Of a stretch of DNA of 64,000 bases, positions 16,834-24,634 are shown in pieces. This stretch comes from Metabacillus fastidiosus NBRC 101226 (GTDB lineage: Bacteria > Bacillota > Bacilli > Bacillales > Bacillaceae), in the NCBI RefSeq assembly GCF_001591625.1, contig NZ_BCVG01000004.1, positions 1-64,000 on the forward strand. Direction: 5' to 3'. Every line of letters starts with the position of its first letter. Within the stretch, counting starts at the first letter, position 1. The position numbers and the translations under genes were made by a program. Below the pieces are notes generated by a model that was given only the letters and a program-made list of their open reading frames with translations, made no database searches and was not told the DNA's origin.

Positions 16834-16856
16834 GTTCTTTATAAAGAACATGTCAA
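16834..16856 (-). promoter_or_regulatory. SinR-like operator inside a sigma-A promoter
   Basis: GTTCTTTATAAAGAAC (16834-16849) is a perfect palindrome. It consists of two GTTCTTT half-sites, matching the SinR consensus GTTCTYT, two bases apart. Reading leftwards it follows a consensus -35 TTGACA (16851-16856) and precedes TAATATAAT, which offers -10 hexamers at 17 or 20 bp. A repressor bound here would block polymerase. Confidence 0.7.
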
Positions 16857-16931
16857 TGGTCATTTTCCAAAAATTTATATAAATATAGGTATTAAGTTTT
16901 TTATCATAGAGCTACTTCCTATCTATATATG

Positions 16932-16963
16932 AAAAAGCCGTTTTCATAAGAAAACGGCTTTTT
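16932..16963 (-). terminator. Terminator after the membrane-protein gene
   Basis: A perfect 14-bp stem (16932-16945 with 16950-16963), ATAA loop, with A/T tracts at both ends. It ends the leftward HTH/membrane-protein operon just before the polysaccharide control region. Confidence 0.9.
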
Positions 16964-16966
16964 AGA

Positions 16967-17443
16967 CTAAATGTTTTTATTAAAAGATATAAAATAAGCA
17001 GCTATTTGAGCGAGTGGAATTAACATAATAACAATAATTGGATAATAAGGGAGTTTCTCCTGTACTAATGGATAAAAAGTCATGAGCCCTGCCGCAAGCG
17101 GTCCGATAAACATCATAGTAATATAAGATGAGCGGCATGCTTTCGCTGTAATATATCGTTCCCTCTCATCAGATTCCTCAAATTCTGACGGCATCATCAA
17201 TACTTTCCGTAATCCGCGATGTTTCTTTTTATTCTTTTTCGTTAAATAAATTGCAATTGGAATACCAATCAAAAGAAAAAAGAAAAATGGATATATCGAT
17301 ATCGTAATCTCCCAAGACGGCTCTGGGTTTTTTATCACTTCAGCTAATTGAATATAATACATATATAAAGAACTTAATACCCAGCCAGCTAAAGCAACTA
17401 AAACAAAGTTTAATAAAGCAGGCTGTAAAACTGTTTTTTTCAT
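16967..17443 (-). CDS. Four-helix membrane protein of unknown function
   Basis: This 158-residue protein has four predicted transmembrane segments (about 8-28, 44-66, 100-122 and 130-150). Between the second and third is a cytoplasmic loop containing MPSEFEESDERERYITAKA. It resembles the membrane partners often paired with small Cro-type regulators. The ATG at 17443 overlaps the stop codon of the HTH gene as ATGA and follows GGAGAGGAAG, so the two are translationally coupled. Function is unknown; it may sense a signal and modulate the regulator. Confidence 0.65.
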   Translation of the reverse strand: MKKTVLQPALLNFVLVALAGWVLSSLYMYYIQLAEVIKNPEPSWEITISIYPFFFFLLIGIPIAIYLTKKNKKKHRGLRKVLMMPSEFEESDERERYITAKACRSSYITMMFIGPLAAGLMTFYPLVQEKLPYYPIIVIMLIPLAQIAAYFISFNKNI

Positions 17444-17652
17444 TTCTCTTCCTCTCCTTCTGTCCAAAAAACATTTTCCATCTTTTCTCCAAATACTTCA
17501 CAAATATTGATACCTAATAACAATGACGGCACATAGTCCCCTTTTTCAATGGAGGCGACCGTCTGTCTTGTAACACCAACCTTTAATGCCAGCTGTTCCT
17601 GCGTTAAACTTAAACGTGCTCTCATTTCTTTCACCCGATTTTTCAGTATCAT
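17440..17652 (-). CDS. Small Cro/CI-type HTH regulator
   Basis: This 70-residue protein is almost entirely an HTH_3 domain: VKEMRARLSLTQEQLA, then VGVTRQTVASIEKG and YVPSLLLGINICEVFG. It belongs to the short YozG/YgzD-like class often co-transcribed with a membrane protein, as here. The ATG follows AGGTGAAGGA. Its target is probably its own operon. Confidence 0.85.
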   Translation of the reverse strand: MILKNRVKEMRARLSLTQEQLALKVGVTRQTVASIEKGDYVPSLLLGINICEVFGEKMENVFWTEGEEEK

Positions 17653-17734
17653 TCCTTCACCTACTAATAATTTCTAATTATATTGTAAACTCTATTTAAC
17701 ATTATGTAAAGTATATTTAACATTTCAGAACAAA

Positions 17735-17770
17735 AAATATCTGATGGATCATTAGATCCATCAGATATTT
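17735..17770 (-). terminator. Terminator after yqzE (end of comG operon)
   Basis: A 16-bp perfect stem (17735-17750 with 17755-17770) with an ATTA loop is followed leftwards by TTTG. It lies between yqzE and the HTH gene. Confidence 0.85.
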
Positions 17771-17783
17771 AAGAAGAGCATTA

Positions 17784-17969
17784 TTATTTTTTCTTTTTAT
17801 TTACCATTAATTTAAATGCAAATGGCAATATACCAAGCCACTGGTTACTATACGGCTGTACATCCACTTTCTTTTTCTCTTCCTTTTTCTGTTTCCGCTC
17901 TTCTTTCGGTGTATCCATATACTTAACGAGCTGTTGTGTTACATATTTAACATAATCATTCGTAGACAT
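17784..17969 (-). CDS. yqzE: YqzE family protein
   Basis: This 61-residue, lysine-rich protein starts MSTNDYVKYVTQQLVKYMDTP and ends with a short hydrophobic segment, WLGILPFAFKLM, then a basic tail. It matches YqzE, found at the end of comG operons in Bacillus. Its role is unknown. The ATG follows GACGAGGTG. It lies 66 nt downstream of comGG and probably shares its transcript. Confidence 0.8.
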   Translation of the reverse strand: MSTNDYVKYVTQQLVKYMDTPKEERKQKKEEKKKVDVQPYSNQWLGILPFAFKLMVNKKKK

Positions 17970-18035
17970 TAAGACACCTCGTCTTACACAGTTTACAACT
18001 TATTCTTTCCTAAATAGCAAAATATAAACATGCTG

Positions 18036-18422
18036 TTATTCTAGCCAGTCAACAATTTTATTTTCGATATGACTGTATTGAAAACTAAATGTTTTTCTAA
18101 TTTTCTCATTCGTCTCACAGCTTATATGCGCGGTGCTATTAATCAATTCATTATTCTCATCAAGCGATGATTCAATTGTATATTCAAATATCCCATTATC
18201 AGTGTAGATTGTTCTCTTCTGCTCTGTCATACCAGCTTTTATATTTTTAAGTGCAGAATCAACAGCAAGCATACGTAAGTTCTCTATTATATATAAATGT
18301 TTCGTATTTTCAAGAAAAGACCGTTCAGATACGAGAACAGTGGCAAGATGAGCTGCGATAAAAAGGGTAAACATTGTCATTATAATCGTCGTCAAAAGAA
18401 TATATCCTTTCTCATTCCTCAT
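18036..18422 (-). CDS. comGG: Competence pseudopilus protein ComGG
   Basis: This 128-residue minor pseudopilin-like protein is needed for DNA uptake through the cell wall. It has a short N-terminus (MRNEKGYILLTTIIMTMF) in which a glycine precedes a long hydrophobic helix, like a prepilin. It is the last of seven overlapping comG genes, starting 11 bases before the comGF stop. Sequence conservation in this family is low, so the call rests mostly on operon position and topology. Confidence 0.82.
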   Translation of the reverse strand: MRNEKGYILLTTIIMTMFTLFIAAHLATVLVSERSFLENTKHLYIIENLRMLAVDSALKNIKAGMTEQKRTIYTDNGIFEYTIESSLDENNELINSTAHISCETNEKIRKTFSFQYSHIENKIVDWLE

Positions 18423-18954
18423 AACTAAGCTCCCTTAATGGACGAAAAGTAAAATTATAATCTTTCCCGCTCTCGCTTATAACATGAATATTTACCCCAA
18501 TTGCTAATTTCATGAATTGAACATTCTTTACCTTTAATAAGAAAATTTCATGCCCCTTTCCATCGACCTGCCTCCGTATTAAGTTTTTATACTGATGAAT
18601 CGACACAGTTTCACCTAATATATTTTTATACTTGATAGTATTTTCCTCCACAGTAAGTTCTTCAGCAATATTCATTTCCCTTTGCATTTGATTAATAAAA
18701 TTTTCCCATTCATACGCCTTCAAATCAGTAGATCTTTTCGTTTGATCATTCAAAATATGAAACATAATGAATAAAGAAGAAATAATGATAATATAAACAA
18801 TAAGGGAAAATAATAAGTTCACCAATGTGTACCCGCCGTCATTACTATGCTGATAAACATACTTCTTTCTCCTGCTTAGAATTATTTGTCCATGTAATAC
18901 ATCCTTTTGAATAATTCTTTCCTTCTCTCCAGTTAAGCTCATAATCAACACCAT
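18412..18954 (-). CDS. comGF: Competence pseudopilus protein ComGF (start uncertain)
   Basis: This is a pseudopilin-like protein of the comG transport machine. The recognisable part begins with GGYTLVNLLFSLIVYIIIISS, a prepilin-like helix, and ends RRQVDGKGHEIFLLKVKNVQF before the C-terminus. The start is unclear. In-frame ATGs at 18954 and 18942 would overlap comGE by about 100 nt. A good ribosome-binding site (AGCAGGAGAAAG) near 18865 precedes an ATG that is out of frame. The coordinates give the longest version, 180 residues. The true protein is probably about 140 residues. Confidence 0.75.
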   Translation of the reverse strand: MVLIMSLTGEKERIIQKDVLHGQIILSRRKKYVYQHSNDGGYTLVNLLFSLIVYIIIISSLFIMFHILNDQTKRSTDLKAYEWENFINQMQREMNIAEELTVEENTIKYKNILGETVSIHQYKNLIRRQVDGKGHEIFLLKVKNVQFMKLAIGVNIHVISESGKDYNFTFRPLRELSYEE

Positions 18955-19171
18955 TCATAGAAATTTTCTCATTTATCTTAGCAGTATGATGAAATATGAC
19001 TTGCTCGGTTTTTTCGTGAATAATTTTATAAGCAATGTTCATTTGCTCCACATTCCGGCGCTCTTGGACTAATACCATCATTTGAGGAATAATAATGGAA
19101 AGTAAAATACTCCATATACCTAGCGCTGTTAATGTTTCCGCTAATGAAAAGCCTTTACAATTCCTCAACAT
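18845..19171 (-). CDS. comGE: Competence pseudopilus protein ComGE
   Basis: This 108-residue pseudopilin starts at the ATG at 19171, preceded by GGAAGGGGAAG and overlapping comGD by 17 nt. The N-terminus NCKGFSLAETLTALGIW is a prepilin peptidase motif (cleavage after KG, Glu at +5) leading into the hydrophobic helix. The frame is open 59 codons further upstream, but that extension lies inside comGD and is not real. Confidence 0.85.
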   Translation of the reverse strand: MLRNCKGFSLAETLTALGIWSILLSIIIPQMMVLVQERRNVEQMNIAYKIIHEKTEQVIFHHTAKINEKISMNGVDYELNWREGKNYSKGCITWTNNSKQEKEVCLSA

Positions 19172-19598
19172 TAAATCTTCCCCTTCCAAGATAAAAAACA
19201 ATTCGATACTTTTTATCCTTATAATGAATGAACATAGTGCCGCTTTTATCCATCGCTCCACTAGGAGTGTATACGAGAAAGGGCGGTATATTATAAAATT
19301 GGAAAGTAAGATTTTCATCAATATTCCGGGTAATAGTTCCATTTCCAAGCTCTGTTAACTGAATTTTATATACATGTTCATCCTTAGGAAAAACAATATA
19401 TACTGAGGTCTGGTAAGTAATTGCATGCTGCTGAGCATAGAGAACATCCTTTTCAAACTGTTCAAAAAATGTATGGAGGATTTTTCTCTCATAAACAGGG
19501 GCAATATTAATAATTGTAACGAGGCTCATAATAGACACGATCATCAGCACGAGTAAGCTTTCTAATAAAGTAAACCCTCTGTTACATTTAAGGAGCAC
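19155..19598 (-). CDS. comGD: Competence pseudopilus protein ComGD
   Basis: This 147-residue prepilin has the processing motif CNRGFTLLESLLVLMIV near the N-terminus. A beta-rich C-terminal domain typical of minor pseudopilins follows. The GTG start follows AAGGTAACG and overlaps the comGC stop by 11 nt. It is expected to be processed by ComC and to help assemble the ComGC pseudopilus. Confidence 0.88.
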   Translation of the reverse strand: MLLKCNRGFTLLESLLVLMIVSIMSLVTIINIAPVYERKILHTFFEQFEKDVLYAQQHAITYQTSVYIVFPKDEHVYKIQLTELGNGTITRNIDENLTFQFYNIPPFLVYTPSGAMDKSGTMFIHYKDKKYRIVFYLGRGRFNVEEL

Positions 19599-19890
19599 TT
19601 ACCGTTACCTTGCCTTCTGGATCAACAATTAATTTCTCTCCATTCGGACATGCTGGGTCATCTTTTAAATATTTATTAGTAACCAAGTCATTTATTGTCG
19701 GAAGCTTGTTATGATCCATTTGAAAAGCCGATACTTGCGCTTGTACCATATTTACTAGCCCATTACAGCCTTTTGTTTGAATATTTTTATTATGTTTCGT
19801 TACATTTGGAATCGTCATTAATAATAAGATTGTAATAACGAATAAAACGACCAGCATCTCAATTAATGTAAAACCTTTTTCATTTTTCAT
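19588..19890 (-). CDS. comGC: Major competence pseudopilin ComGC
   Basis: ComGC is the main subunit of the pseudopilus that draws DNA to the membrane. The 100-residue prepilin starts MKNEKGFTLIEMLVVLFVIT, with the canonical KG/FTLIE cleavage site. Two cysteines (in TKGCNGL and DPACPNGE) are placed as in B. subtilis, where they form an internal disulfide. The ATG at 19890 lies ten bases after AGGAG; a GTG three codons upstream sits inside that site. Confidence 0.92.
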   Translation of the reverse strand: MKNEKGFTLIEMLVVLFVITILLLMTIPNVTKHNKNIQTKGCNGLVNMVQAQVSAFQMDHNKLPTINDLVTNKYLKDDPACPNGEKLIVDPEGKVTVSAP

Positions 19891-19903
19891 CTTAGGCACA
19901 CTC

Positions 19904-20938
19904 CTAAATATGTTCGATCATTTCATACATTGGTAAAAGCATGGATAAATAAACAAATAAAATAACTAAACCTACTAATATATAAATAGTCGGCTGAATA
20001 ACGGTGATCATTTTTAAAATTTTTGCTTCTAATTGATCAATAATAAACTGGCTGTAAGTATACAGCTCTCTTGCAAGCTGCCCATTTGCCTGACCATGCA
20101 AAATAACATGCCCTAATTCTCTTTCATAAAAATGATTTTCCTCCATTATACTTTCGAGTCGTTCTCCCTTTCTTAACTGTTCAATAATGAAAGCAGCTTC
20201 CATTTTAAAAAACGGAAGCATATTTTGTTTTTTAAAAATAGTAAGACTCTCAAATATTGAAAGCCCTCCCCTGAGCAGATTACTTAATTGGACTGCAAAA
20301 AAATAACTGTTAAACATTCTTAATAACTTATTGAAAATAGGTATATTCAATAAAATACTCATTTGATCATCTGCCTGCTTTTTCTTAAAATCAAAAAAAT
20401 AATATAGACCTAAACATAAAATGAAGAAAAGTAAAATAAAGAATAACCATTTAAAAAGATCAAAAACGGTTAATAGAAAAACGGAGAAAAAAGACGGCTC
20501 AATATTCATTGTCCCGAAGAGCTGTTGAAACTGTGGCATAATGACAGTGTTAACGATTGACAATATAATAATAATCGTGAATAGTAAAAAGATTGGGTAG
20601 CGTAGAAGCTTCATTAGTTTGTCCATTTGAATCATTTTTTTCATTAGCATACCGCTGCTCTCTTTTAATGCAAATTGTAAGTCACCATGCTGTTCTGCAA
20701 AATAAAGATAGCTTAATACATCTCTGTGAAACTGTAGCTCCGTTAATGCAGCTCTCAAGGAATCTCCCTTCGCTAAACGCTGAATACATATAAAAAGCTC
20801 TTCCTTTCGAGTTCCAGTCTCATTTAACTGAAGGAATGTGAGTCCCTCGTTCAACGTATAGCCTCTCTCTAGTAAATCACTAAGCCGCTTTAAGAAATTT
20901 GCTTGGTCTTTTACCTTCCATGACTTTTTAATCTTCAT
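19904..20938 (-). CDS. comGB: Competence platform protein ComGB
   Basis: This 344-residue GspF/PilC-family inner-membrane platform protein has two repeats of a cytoplasmic helical domain, including RGYTLNEGLTFL and RGGLSIFESLTIFKKQ. Three transmembrane regions lie near residues 120-145, 165-190 and 320-340. It couples the ComGA ATPase to pseudopilus assembly. The ATG at 20938 follows TTGGGTG and overlaps the comGA stop by 11 nt; an ATG seven codons upstream is less likely. Confidence 0.9.
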   Translation of the reverse strand: MKIKKSWKVKDQANFLKRLSDLLERGYTLNEGLTFLQLNETGTRKEELFICIQRLAKGDSLRAALTELQFHRDVLSYLYFAEQHGDLQFALKESSGMLMKKMIQMDKLMKLLRYPIFLLFTIIIILSIVNTVIMPQFQQLFGTMNIEPSFFSVFLLTVFDLFKWLFFILLFFILCLGLYYFFDFKKKQADDQMSILLNIPIFNKLLRMFNSYFFAVQLSNLLRGGLSIFESLTIFKKQNMLPFFKMEAAFIIEQLRKGERLESIMEENHFYERELGHVILHGQANGQLARELYTYSQFIIDQLEAKILKMITVIQPTIYILVGLVILFVYLSMLLPMYEMIEHI

Positions 20939-21998
20939 AATGAAACACCCAACGATCATACGTTTGTGGATATAAATAGCCTAAAGCAATTCCTTTTTTT
21001 ATTACTTGTTTTAATGTAGGATAATAATATTCTGTCTGCTCTCCCTTCGCTTCTTTTAAAACAGCTGACAAATTTCTTCCATAAAGCAATTCATAAACAC
21101 TTAACCTTCTTCTCTCCCTCATCTTTTTACAGTATGTCGAACACTCTTCGGAACAATAAGGACATTTTAACTTTACAAGCCTTTGAGCTGAAACAGCAAT
21201 TAGCGTCTGTTCGATTTCTGAAAGACTGACATCAAATTCTAACAGACGGTAAATAGCACCTTTTGCTTCCCGTGTATGCATTGTGCTCAAAACGAGATGT
21301 CCTGTTAATGCGGCTCTTATTGCAATTTGAGCAGTTTCGGCATCTCGGATTTCACCGACCATAATAATGTCGGGGTCATGCCTTAAAATAGCCTTTAATC
21401 CTGCTGCATAAGTAATTCCAGCTTTCTCATTCACTTGCACTTGAAGAACTTCATCACTTCTTGTTTCAACCGGATCTTCAAGTGTAATAATATTTCTCTT
21501 AAAATGTTTCTTTGCATAATGGATTAAAGAGTATAATGTTGTAGTCTTACCTGAGCCGGTCGGCCCTGTAAAAATCATTAAACCGTGTGAATGATTTAAA
21601 ATAGATAGCAGCTTTGTAACGGTTGATGGGAAGAGGGATAATTGATCCAATGCTGGAATTTGCCCTTGAGGTAAAATTCGGATTACTAAGCTTTCTTCAT
21701 AAATAGTAGGTAATGTCGATAATCTAAGATGAACATCATGTAAATTCGGAGTCTTTAAAGTTAGTGCACCATTTTGTGGGCGTCGTCTTTCTCCAATATC
21801 CATTGATGCAAGAAATTTAAAATGGGAGATCATCCTTTCACATACTTCCTTTTTCATCATTTGCTTTTCAATTAAATCATCGTCCACCCGGTACTGAACC
21901 ATAGCCCATTTCTTTTTCGGAATAATATGGATATCTGAAGCTTGTAAGGAACATGCTTCCTCAATAATTCCTTCACTTAACAATTCAATCGCTTGCAA
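20928..21998 (-). CDS. comGA: Competence ATPase ComGA
   Basis: ComGA is the GspE/VirB11-type ATPase that powers competence pseudopilus assembly. Walker A GPTGSGKTTTLYSL, the Asp box TLEDPVETR and Walker B IIMVGEIRDAETAQIA are present, with a later CxxC/C zinc-binding cluster (KCPYCSEECSTYC). I chose the TTG at 21998 because AGTAGGGGGTGAA precedes it. This gives 356 residues, the same length as B. subtilis ComGA, and removes an unsupported 13-residue extension. AT-boxes resembling ComK sites lie about 100-130 bp upstream. Confidence 0.94.
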   Translation of the reverse strand: MQAIELLSEGIIEEACSLQASDIHIIPKKKWAMVQYRVDDDLIEKQMMKKEVCERMISHFKFLASMDIGERRRPQNGALTLKTPNLHDVHLRLSTLPTIYEESLVIRILPQGQIPALDQLSLFPSTVTKLLSILNHSHGLMIFTGPTGSGKTTTLYSLIHYAKKHFKRNIITLEDPVETRSDEVLQVQVNEKAGITYAAGLKAILRHDPDIIMVGEIRDAETAQIAIRAALTGHLVLSTMHTREAKGAIYRLLEFDVSLSEIEQTLIAVSAQRLVKLKCPYCSEECSTYCKKMRERRRLSVYELLYGRNLSAVLKEAKGEQTEYYYPTLKQVIKKGIALGYLYPQTYDRWVFHYED

Positions 21999-22094
21999 AA
22001 ATTCACCCCCTACTGTTAATACAAGCTCATTGTACATAAAAGGGCAAAATTATTCATATTGTGAAAAACGGATTCTATCATAAAAATAAAGGTC

Positions 22095-22131
22095 AAAAAT
22101 GAATTTTATGCTAAGGGGAAAAATGAATTTC
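22095..22131 (-). promoter_or_regulatory. ComK-like AT-box pair upstream of comGA
   Basis: AAAAATGAATTTT (22095-22107) fits AAAAN5TTTT exactly. AAAAATGAATTTC (22119-22131) fits it with one mismatch. The 11-bp gap between boxes is not one of the classic ComK spacings (8, 18 or 31 bp), so the call is tentative, although location and sequence fit. Confidence 0.4.
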
Positions 22132-22179
22132 ACATGTACTTTTAGCATATAAAATATAAAATTATTCATTTATATTAAA

Positions 22180-22314
22180 TCTTCAATCAGTGGAGTTTTT
22201 CTCATCCTCTACTGATTGTTAGGTAAACTTATCGGACCTTTACAGACAGTTGATCTCCGACTTATCTTCTTTGGCTCTTTCAAAATCTTGAGACGGGAGT
22301 CCTACTGCCGTTAA
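22180..22314 (+). repeat. Dispersed structured repeat (copy C), two modules
   Basis: Module I (22180-22235) has the CAATCAG/CTGATTG stem around TTTTTCTCATCCTC. Module II (about 22246-22314) starts GACCTTTACAGACAGTTGAT and ends GGGAGTCCTACTGCC. It is clearly homologous to module II of the copy at 54003-54210. The outer AAAGTGAA stem of other copies is missing here. Confidence 0.75.
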
Positions 22315-22379
22315 TTGTGGAATAAATGTAATTATCTATACATATATCATGAATTTTCTTCCTTAAATGTAAACTCATA

Positions 22380-22408
22380 TTTACAATTATAAGAAGGGTC
22401 ATTATAAT
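22380..22408 (+). promoter_or_regulatory. Sigma-A promoter for yqgY
   Basis: TTTACA (22380-22385), a 17-bp spacer and TATAAT (22403-22408) form a near-consensus promoter about 107 bp before the yqgY start. Confidence 0.7.
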
Positions 22409-22514
22409 GAGAGTGATGGACTTGTATGTCATATACTTATTTGTCAAATACTATGTAAGGGAATACATAATGTAATCCTTATAGTTAGACAAAGGCCACA
22501 AAGGAGGGATACAT

Positions 22515-22763
22515 ATGGATAAAATGTTCCGAGTAATGGGGTTTTGGACGGGGATCTTCGCTGTCATGTTCTATTTAGGTGATATGAAGACAACGTCGTT
22601 ATTGTTTTTCGGACAAACTGGATTTTTCGTATTATTATCTTATTTAAAATTATCTGAACGCATGTATATTTACGTTTTCGGTGCTTATTTGACCGTGTTC
22701 TTTGTTGGATTCACATACTGGACAACATTTATGATGATCCCTGGACAAACTTTAGGACATTAA
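22515..22763 (+). CDS. yqgY: DUF2626 family membrane protein YqgY
   Basis: This 82-residue protein has three hydrophobic stretches (about 7-22, 28-45 and 50-72) and few charges. It matches the DUF2626/YqgY family of small Bacillus membrane proteins of unknown function. It starts at an ATG after AAGGAGGG and has its own promoter. A strong bidirectional terminator follows the stop codon. Confidence 0.75.
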   Translation: MDKMFRVMGFWTGIFAVMFYLGDMKTTSLLFFGQTGFFVLLSYLKLSERMYIYVFGAYLTVFFVGFTYWTTFMMIPGQTLGH

Positions 22764-22764
22764 T

Positions 22765-22799
22765 AAAAATGAGTAACTCCTTGTGAGTTACTCATTTTT
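22765..22799. terminator. Bidirectional terminator between yqgY and a methyltransferase gene
   Basis: A perfect 15-bp stem (22765-22779 with 22785-22799), A-rich on one side and T-rich on the other, serves both converging genes. It overlaps the methyltransferase stop codon. Confidence 0.92.
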
Positions 22800-23900
22800 A
22801 TTAAATAGCTGGCTTTGACTTAGCTTTATTCCTTTACAGTGCATAAGAACATCAAAACCAGCGCTTATTCCACCAGCCATAATAAGGGAACGGATAGCGC
22901 GATTGTCTTTACTTACTTTTGAAAAAGGATCAGTATCCTCATGATTATTTAAAAAAGAAAGAATATCTGCTTTTATTAAAAACTCATTTTGTTTATTATG
23001 GATAACTTCTTGCCACTCTAATTCCCTTGCCATCGCTTTATAACCGTCAATATGTATATGTGTCGTTAAATCCATTTGAAATGGATATTGTAATGGGCTG
23101 TTTATAAGCTGATGCTTATAATAACCTCTTAGGCTTCCATCCCGGTGTACCGGCTGCATCCACTCTTTATTTGTATATCCATAATCAATGGAGATAATGA
23201 GTCCTCTTCTTAGCTTCTTGTTCATCTGTTTCATAAAATCCAGCATTTTTAACGGGATTTCCATGCGCTGATTTTCATAAAGATTAAACTGCTGCCATTT
23301 TAAATACTGAATAATTTCTTCATTATTTAACAGCTGTTTCTCTTCTACTATTTGATGATGATCATTTAGCGTTACAAAAACTTCATATAAAAGATTCTTT
23401 CTTTTTTCAATGACATGAACCGGAAAAGCATCGAATAATTCATTTGAAAAGATTATTCCTTCAAATTCTTCTTCCAGCATATCAATAGAAGATAGAAATT
23501 CAATTGAACAGTTTGTAAACTGCTTCTGTAATTGAAGATGATAGACACTTCGCTCTATAACAAAAACTTGAAGAAGCTTAAAAGTGTGAGGAGATAATCG
23601 CTCCCACTCTTTTAGAAAAGTATGAATAAATTGACCATTCCCGCCGCCGATTTCACAAAAACACGGTTTTATGAGCTCCAGCTCCACCAGTCTTACAAAC
23701 ATTTTTGCAAATATTTTCGCAAAGAAAGGTGATAGGGAGCTTGTCGTATAAAAATCACCTTTTCGTCCGATCTTCTCATTTGAACTTGAATAATAACCAT
23801 ATTGTTCATTGTATAAGACAAGATCAATATAATCGGCATAAGTCATCTTCCGTCCATGTTCCTCAAACACGTCTATTAAATACTTCTCTGCTTTTTTCAT
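22788..23900 (-). CDS. SAM-dependent methyltransferase, MidA/DUF185 family
   Basis: This 370-residue protein resembles the MidA/NDUFAF7 class. The N-terminal DYIDLVLYNEQYGYYSSS precedes GRKGDFYTTSSLSPFFAKIFA. The SAM-binding motif CFCEIGGGNGQF is at about residue 80, and SNELFDAFPVHVIE at about 150. Mitochondrial members dimethylate an arginine of respiratory complex I; bacterial targets are not established. It starts at an ATG one base after the yqgX stop, so translation is probably coupled. Confidence 0.82.
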   Translation of the reverse strand: MKKAEKYLIDVFEEHGRKMTYADYIDLVLYNEQYGYYSSSNEKIGRKGDFYTTSSLSPFFAKIFAKMFVRLVELELIKPCFCEIGGGNGQFIHTFLKEWERLSPHTFKLLQVFVIERSVYHLQLQKQFTNCSIEFLSSIDMLEEEFEGIIFSNELFDAFPVHVIEKRKNLLYEVFVTLNDHHQIVEEKQLLNNEEIIQYLKWQQFNLYENQRMEIPLKMLDFMKQMNKKLRRGLIISIDYGYTNKEWMQPVHRDGSLRGYYKHQLINSPLQYPFQMDLTTHIHIDGYKAMARELEWQEVIHNKQNEFLIKADILSFLNNHEDTDPFSKVSKDNRAIRSLIMAGGISAGFDVLMHCKGIKLSQSQLFNKNE

Positions 23901-23901
23901 C

Positions 23902-24534
23902 TTAAAATCCGTTTAAAAAAGGATTACTGTCCATCTCCTGACCAATGGTAGTTTCTAGTCCATGACCAGATAAAACAATTGTCTCCTCAGGCAAATTCAG
24001 CAGTTTTTCATGGATACTTTTTATTAATTGAGCGTGATCTCCTCCTGGAAGATCTGTTCTGCCGATACTGCCTTCAAACAAAGCATCCCCTGAGAAAACA
24101 ACCCCAGCCTCTTCAAAATAATAAGAAACACTGCCAGGGGAATGTCCCGGTGTTTCAAAAATTTCAAAATGAAATGAGCCGATTTCAAGCTTTCCTTCCC
24201 CTCTAATAATTTCATCTGCTTCACTGCTTTGAATAATATGTGCTAAAAATAATTGTGAACCGTTTGAAGAAGGATCTTGTAACCAATGCTGTTCATTTTT
24301 GTGAATGTATACTGGAATCCCCCATTCTTTCCTTACATCTTCAACCGCACCAATATGATCAAAATGTGCATGTGTTAGAAAAATCGCTAAAGGCTTTAGC
24401 TTTCTCGCCTTTAATAAATTATTCAGCTTAGGAGCTTCCCCGCCTGGATCGAAGATAAGTGCTTCTTTCTCACTATTTGATAATACATAACAATTTGTCT
24501 GAAGAGGACCTAAAGGCAGTCGTTCCCACTTCAT
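23902..24534 (-). CDS. yqgX: Metallo-beta-lactamase fold hydrolase YqgX
   Basis: This 210-residue MBL-fold enzyme is close to glyoxalase II and YcbL-type hydrolases. The metal motif THAHFDHIG (HxHxDH), a histidine in ETPGHSPGSV, SGDALFEGSIGRTDL and the late SGHG histidine are all present, giving a full binuclear metal site. It probably hydrolyses a thioester such as a glutathione- or bacillithiol-type conjugate; the substrate is inferred. The ATG follows AGGGGTGAT. Confidence 0.87.
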   Translation of the reverse strand: MKWERLPLGPLQTNCYVLSNSEKEALIFDPGGEAPKLNNLLKARKLKPLAIFLTHAHFDHIGAVEDVRKEWGIPVYIHKNEQHWLQDPSSNGSQLFLAHIIQSSEADEIIRGEGKLEIGSFHFEIFETPGHSPGSVSYYFEEAGVVFSGDALFEGSIGRTDLPGGDHAQLIKSIHEKLLNLPEETIVLSGHGLETTIGQEMDSNPFLNGF

Positions 24535-24634
24535 AAAATCACCCCTGTTGTTTTAGTTTTCCCTCTATTCTACACTACTAAAGGCGCTTAGTGAATGAGT
24601 TAACTTCTCATTTTAGGAAATACTACAATTAAAA

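Larger units (their letters stand above)
16456..16966. other. Control region of the polysaccharide block
   Basis: This 511-bp non-coding region serves the leftward glycosyltransferase operon. It holds a consensus -35 box and two SinR-like operators. A terminator-like hairpin (16640-16658) lies between promoter and gene. The terminator of the flanking membrane-protein gene is at 16932-16963. No convincing short ORF was seen on either strand. Confidence 0.6.
21999..22514. other. Divergent region between comGA and yqgY
   Basis: This 516-bp non-coding region holds ComK-like AT-boxes near comGA (22095-22131). A two-module copy of the dispersed structured repeat lies at 22180-22314, and a good sigma-A promoter for yqgY at 22380-22408. 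Confidence 0.65.

Noticed and set aside
18845-19348. Full 167-residue version of ComGE
   Set aside because: The first 59 codons lie inside comGD in another frame. The ATG at 19171 has a strong ribosome-binding site and begins a normal prepilin peptide.
22765-22799. Hairpins at gene ends as members of the dispersed repeat
   Set aside because: Stems such as those at 22765, 25053 and 49000 have unrelated sequences and T-tracts and are ordinary terminators. Only copies with the TTTCTCATCC loop were grouped.
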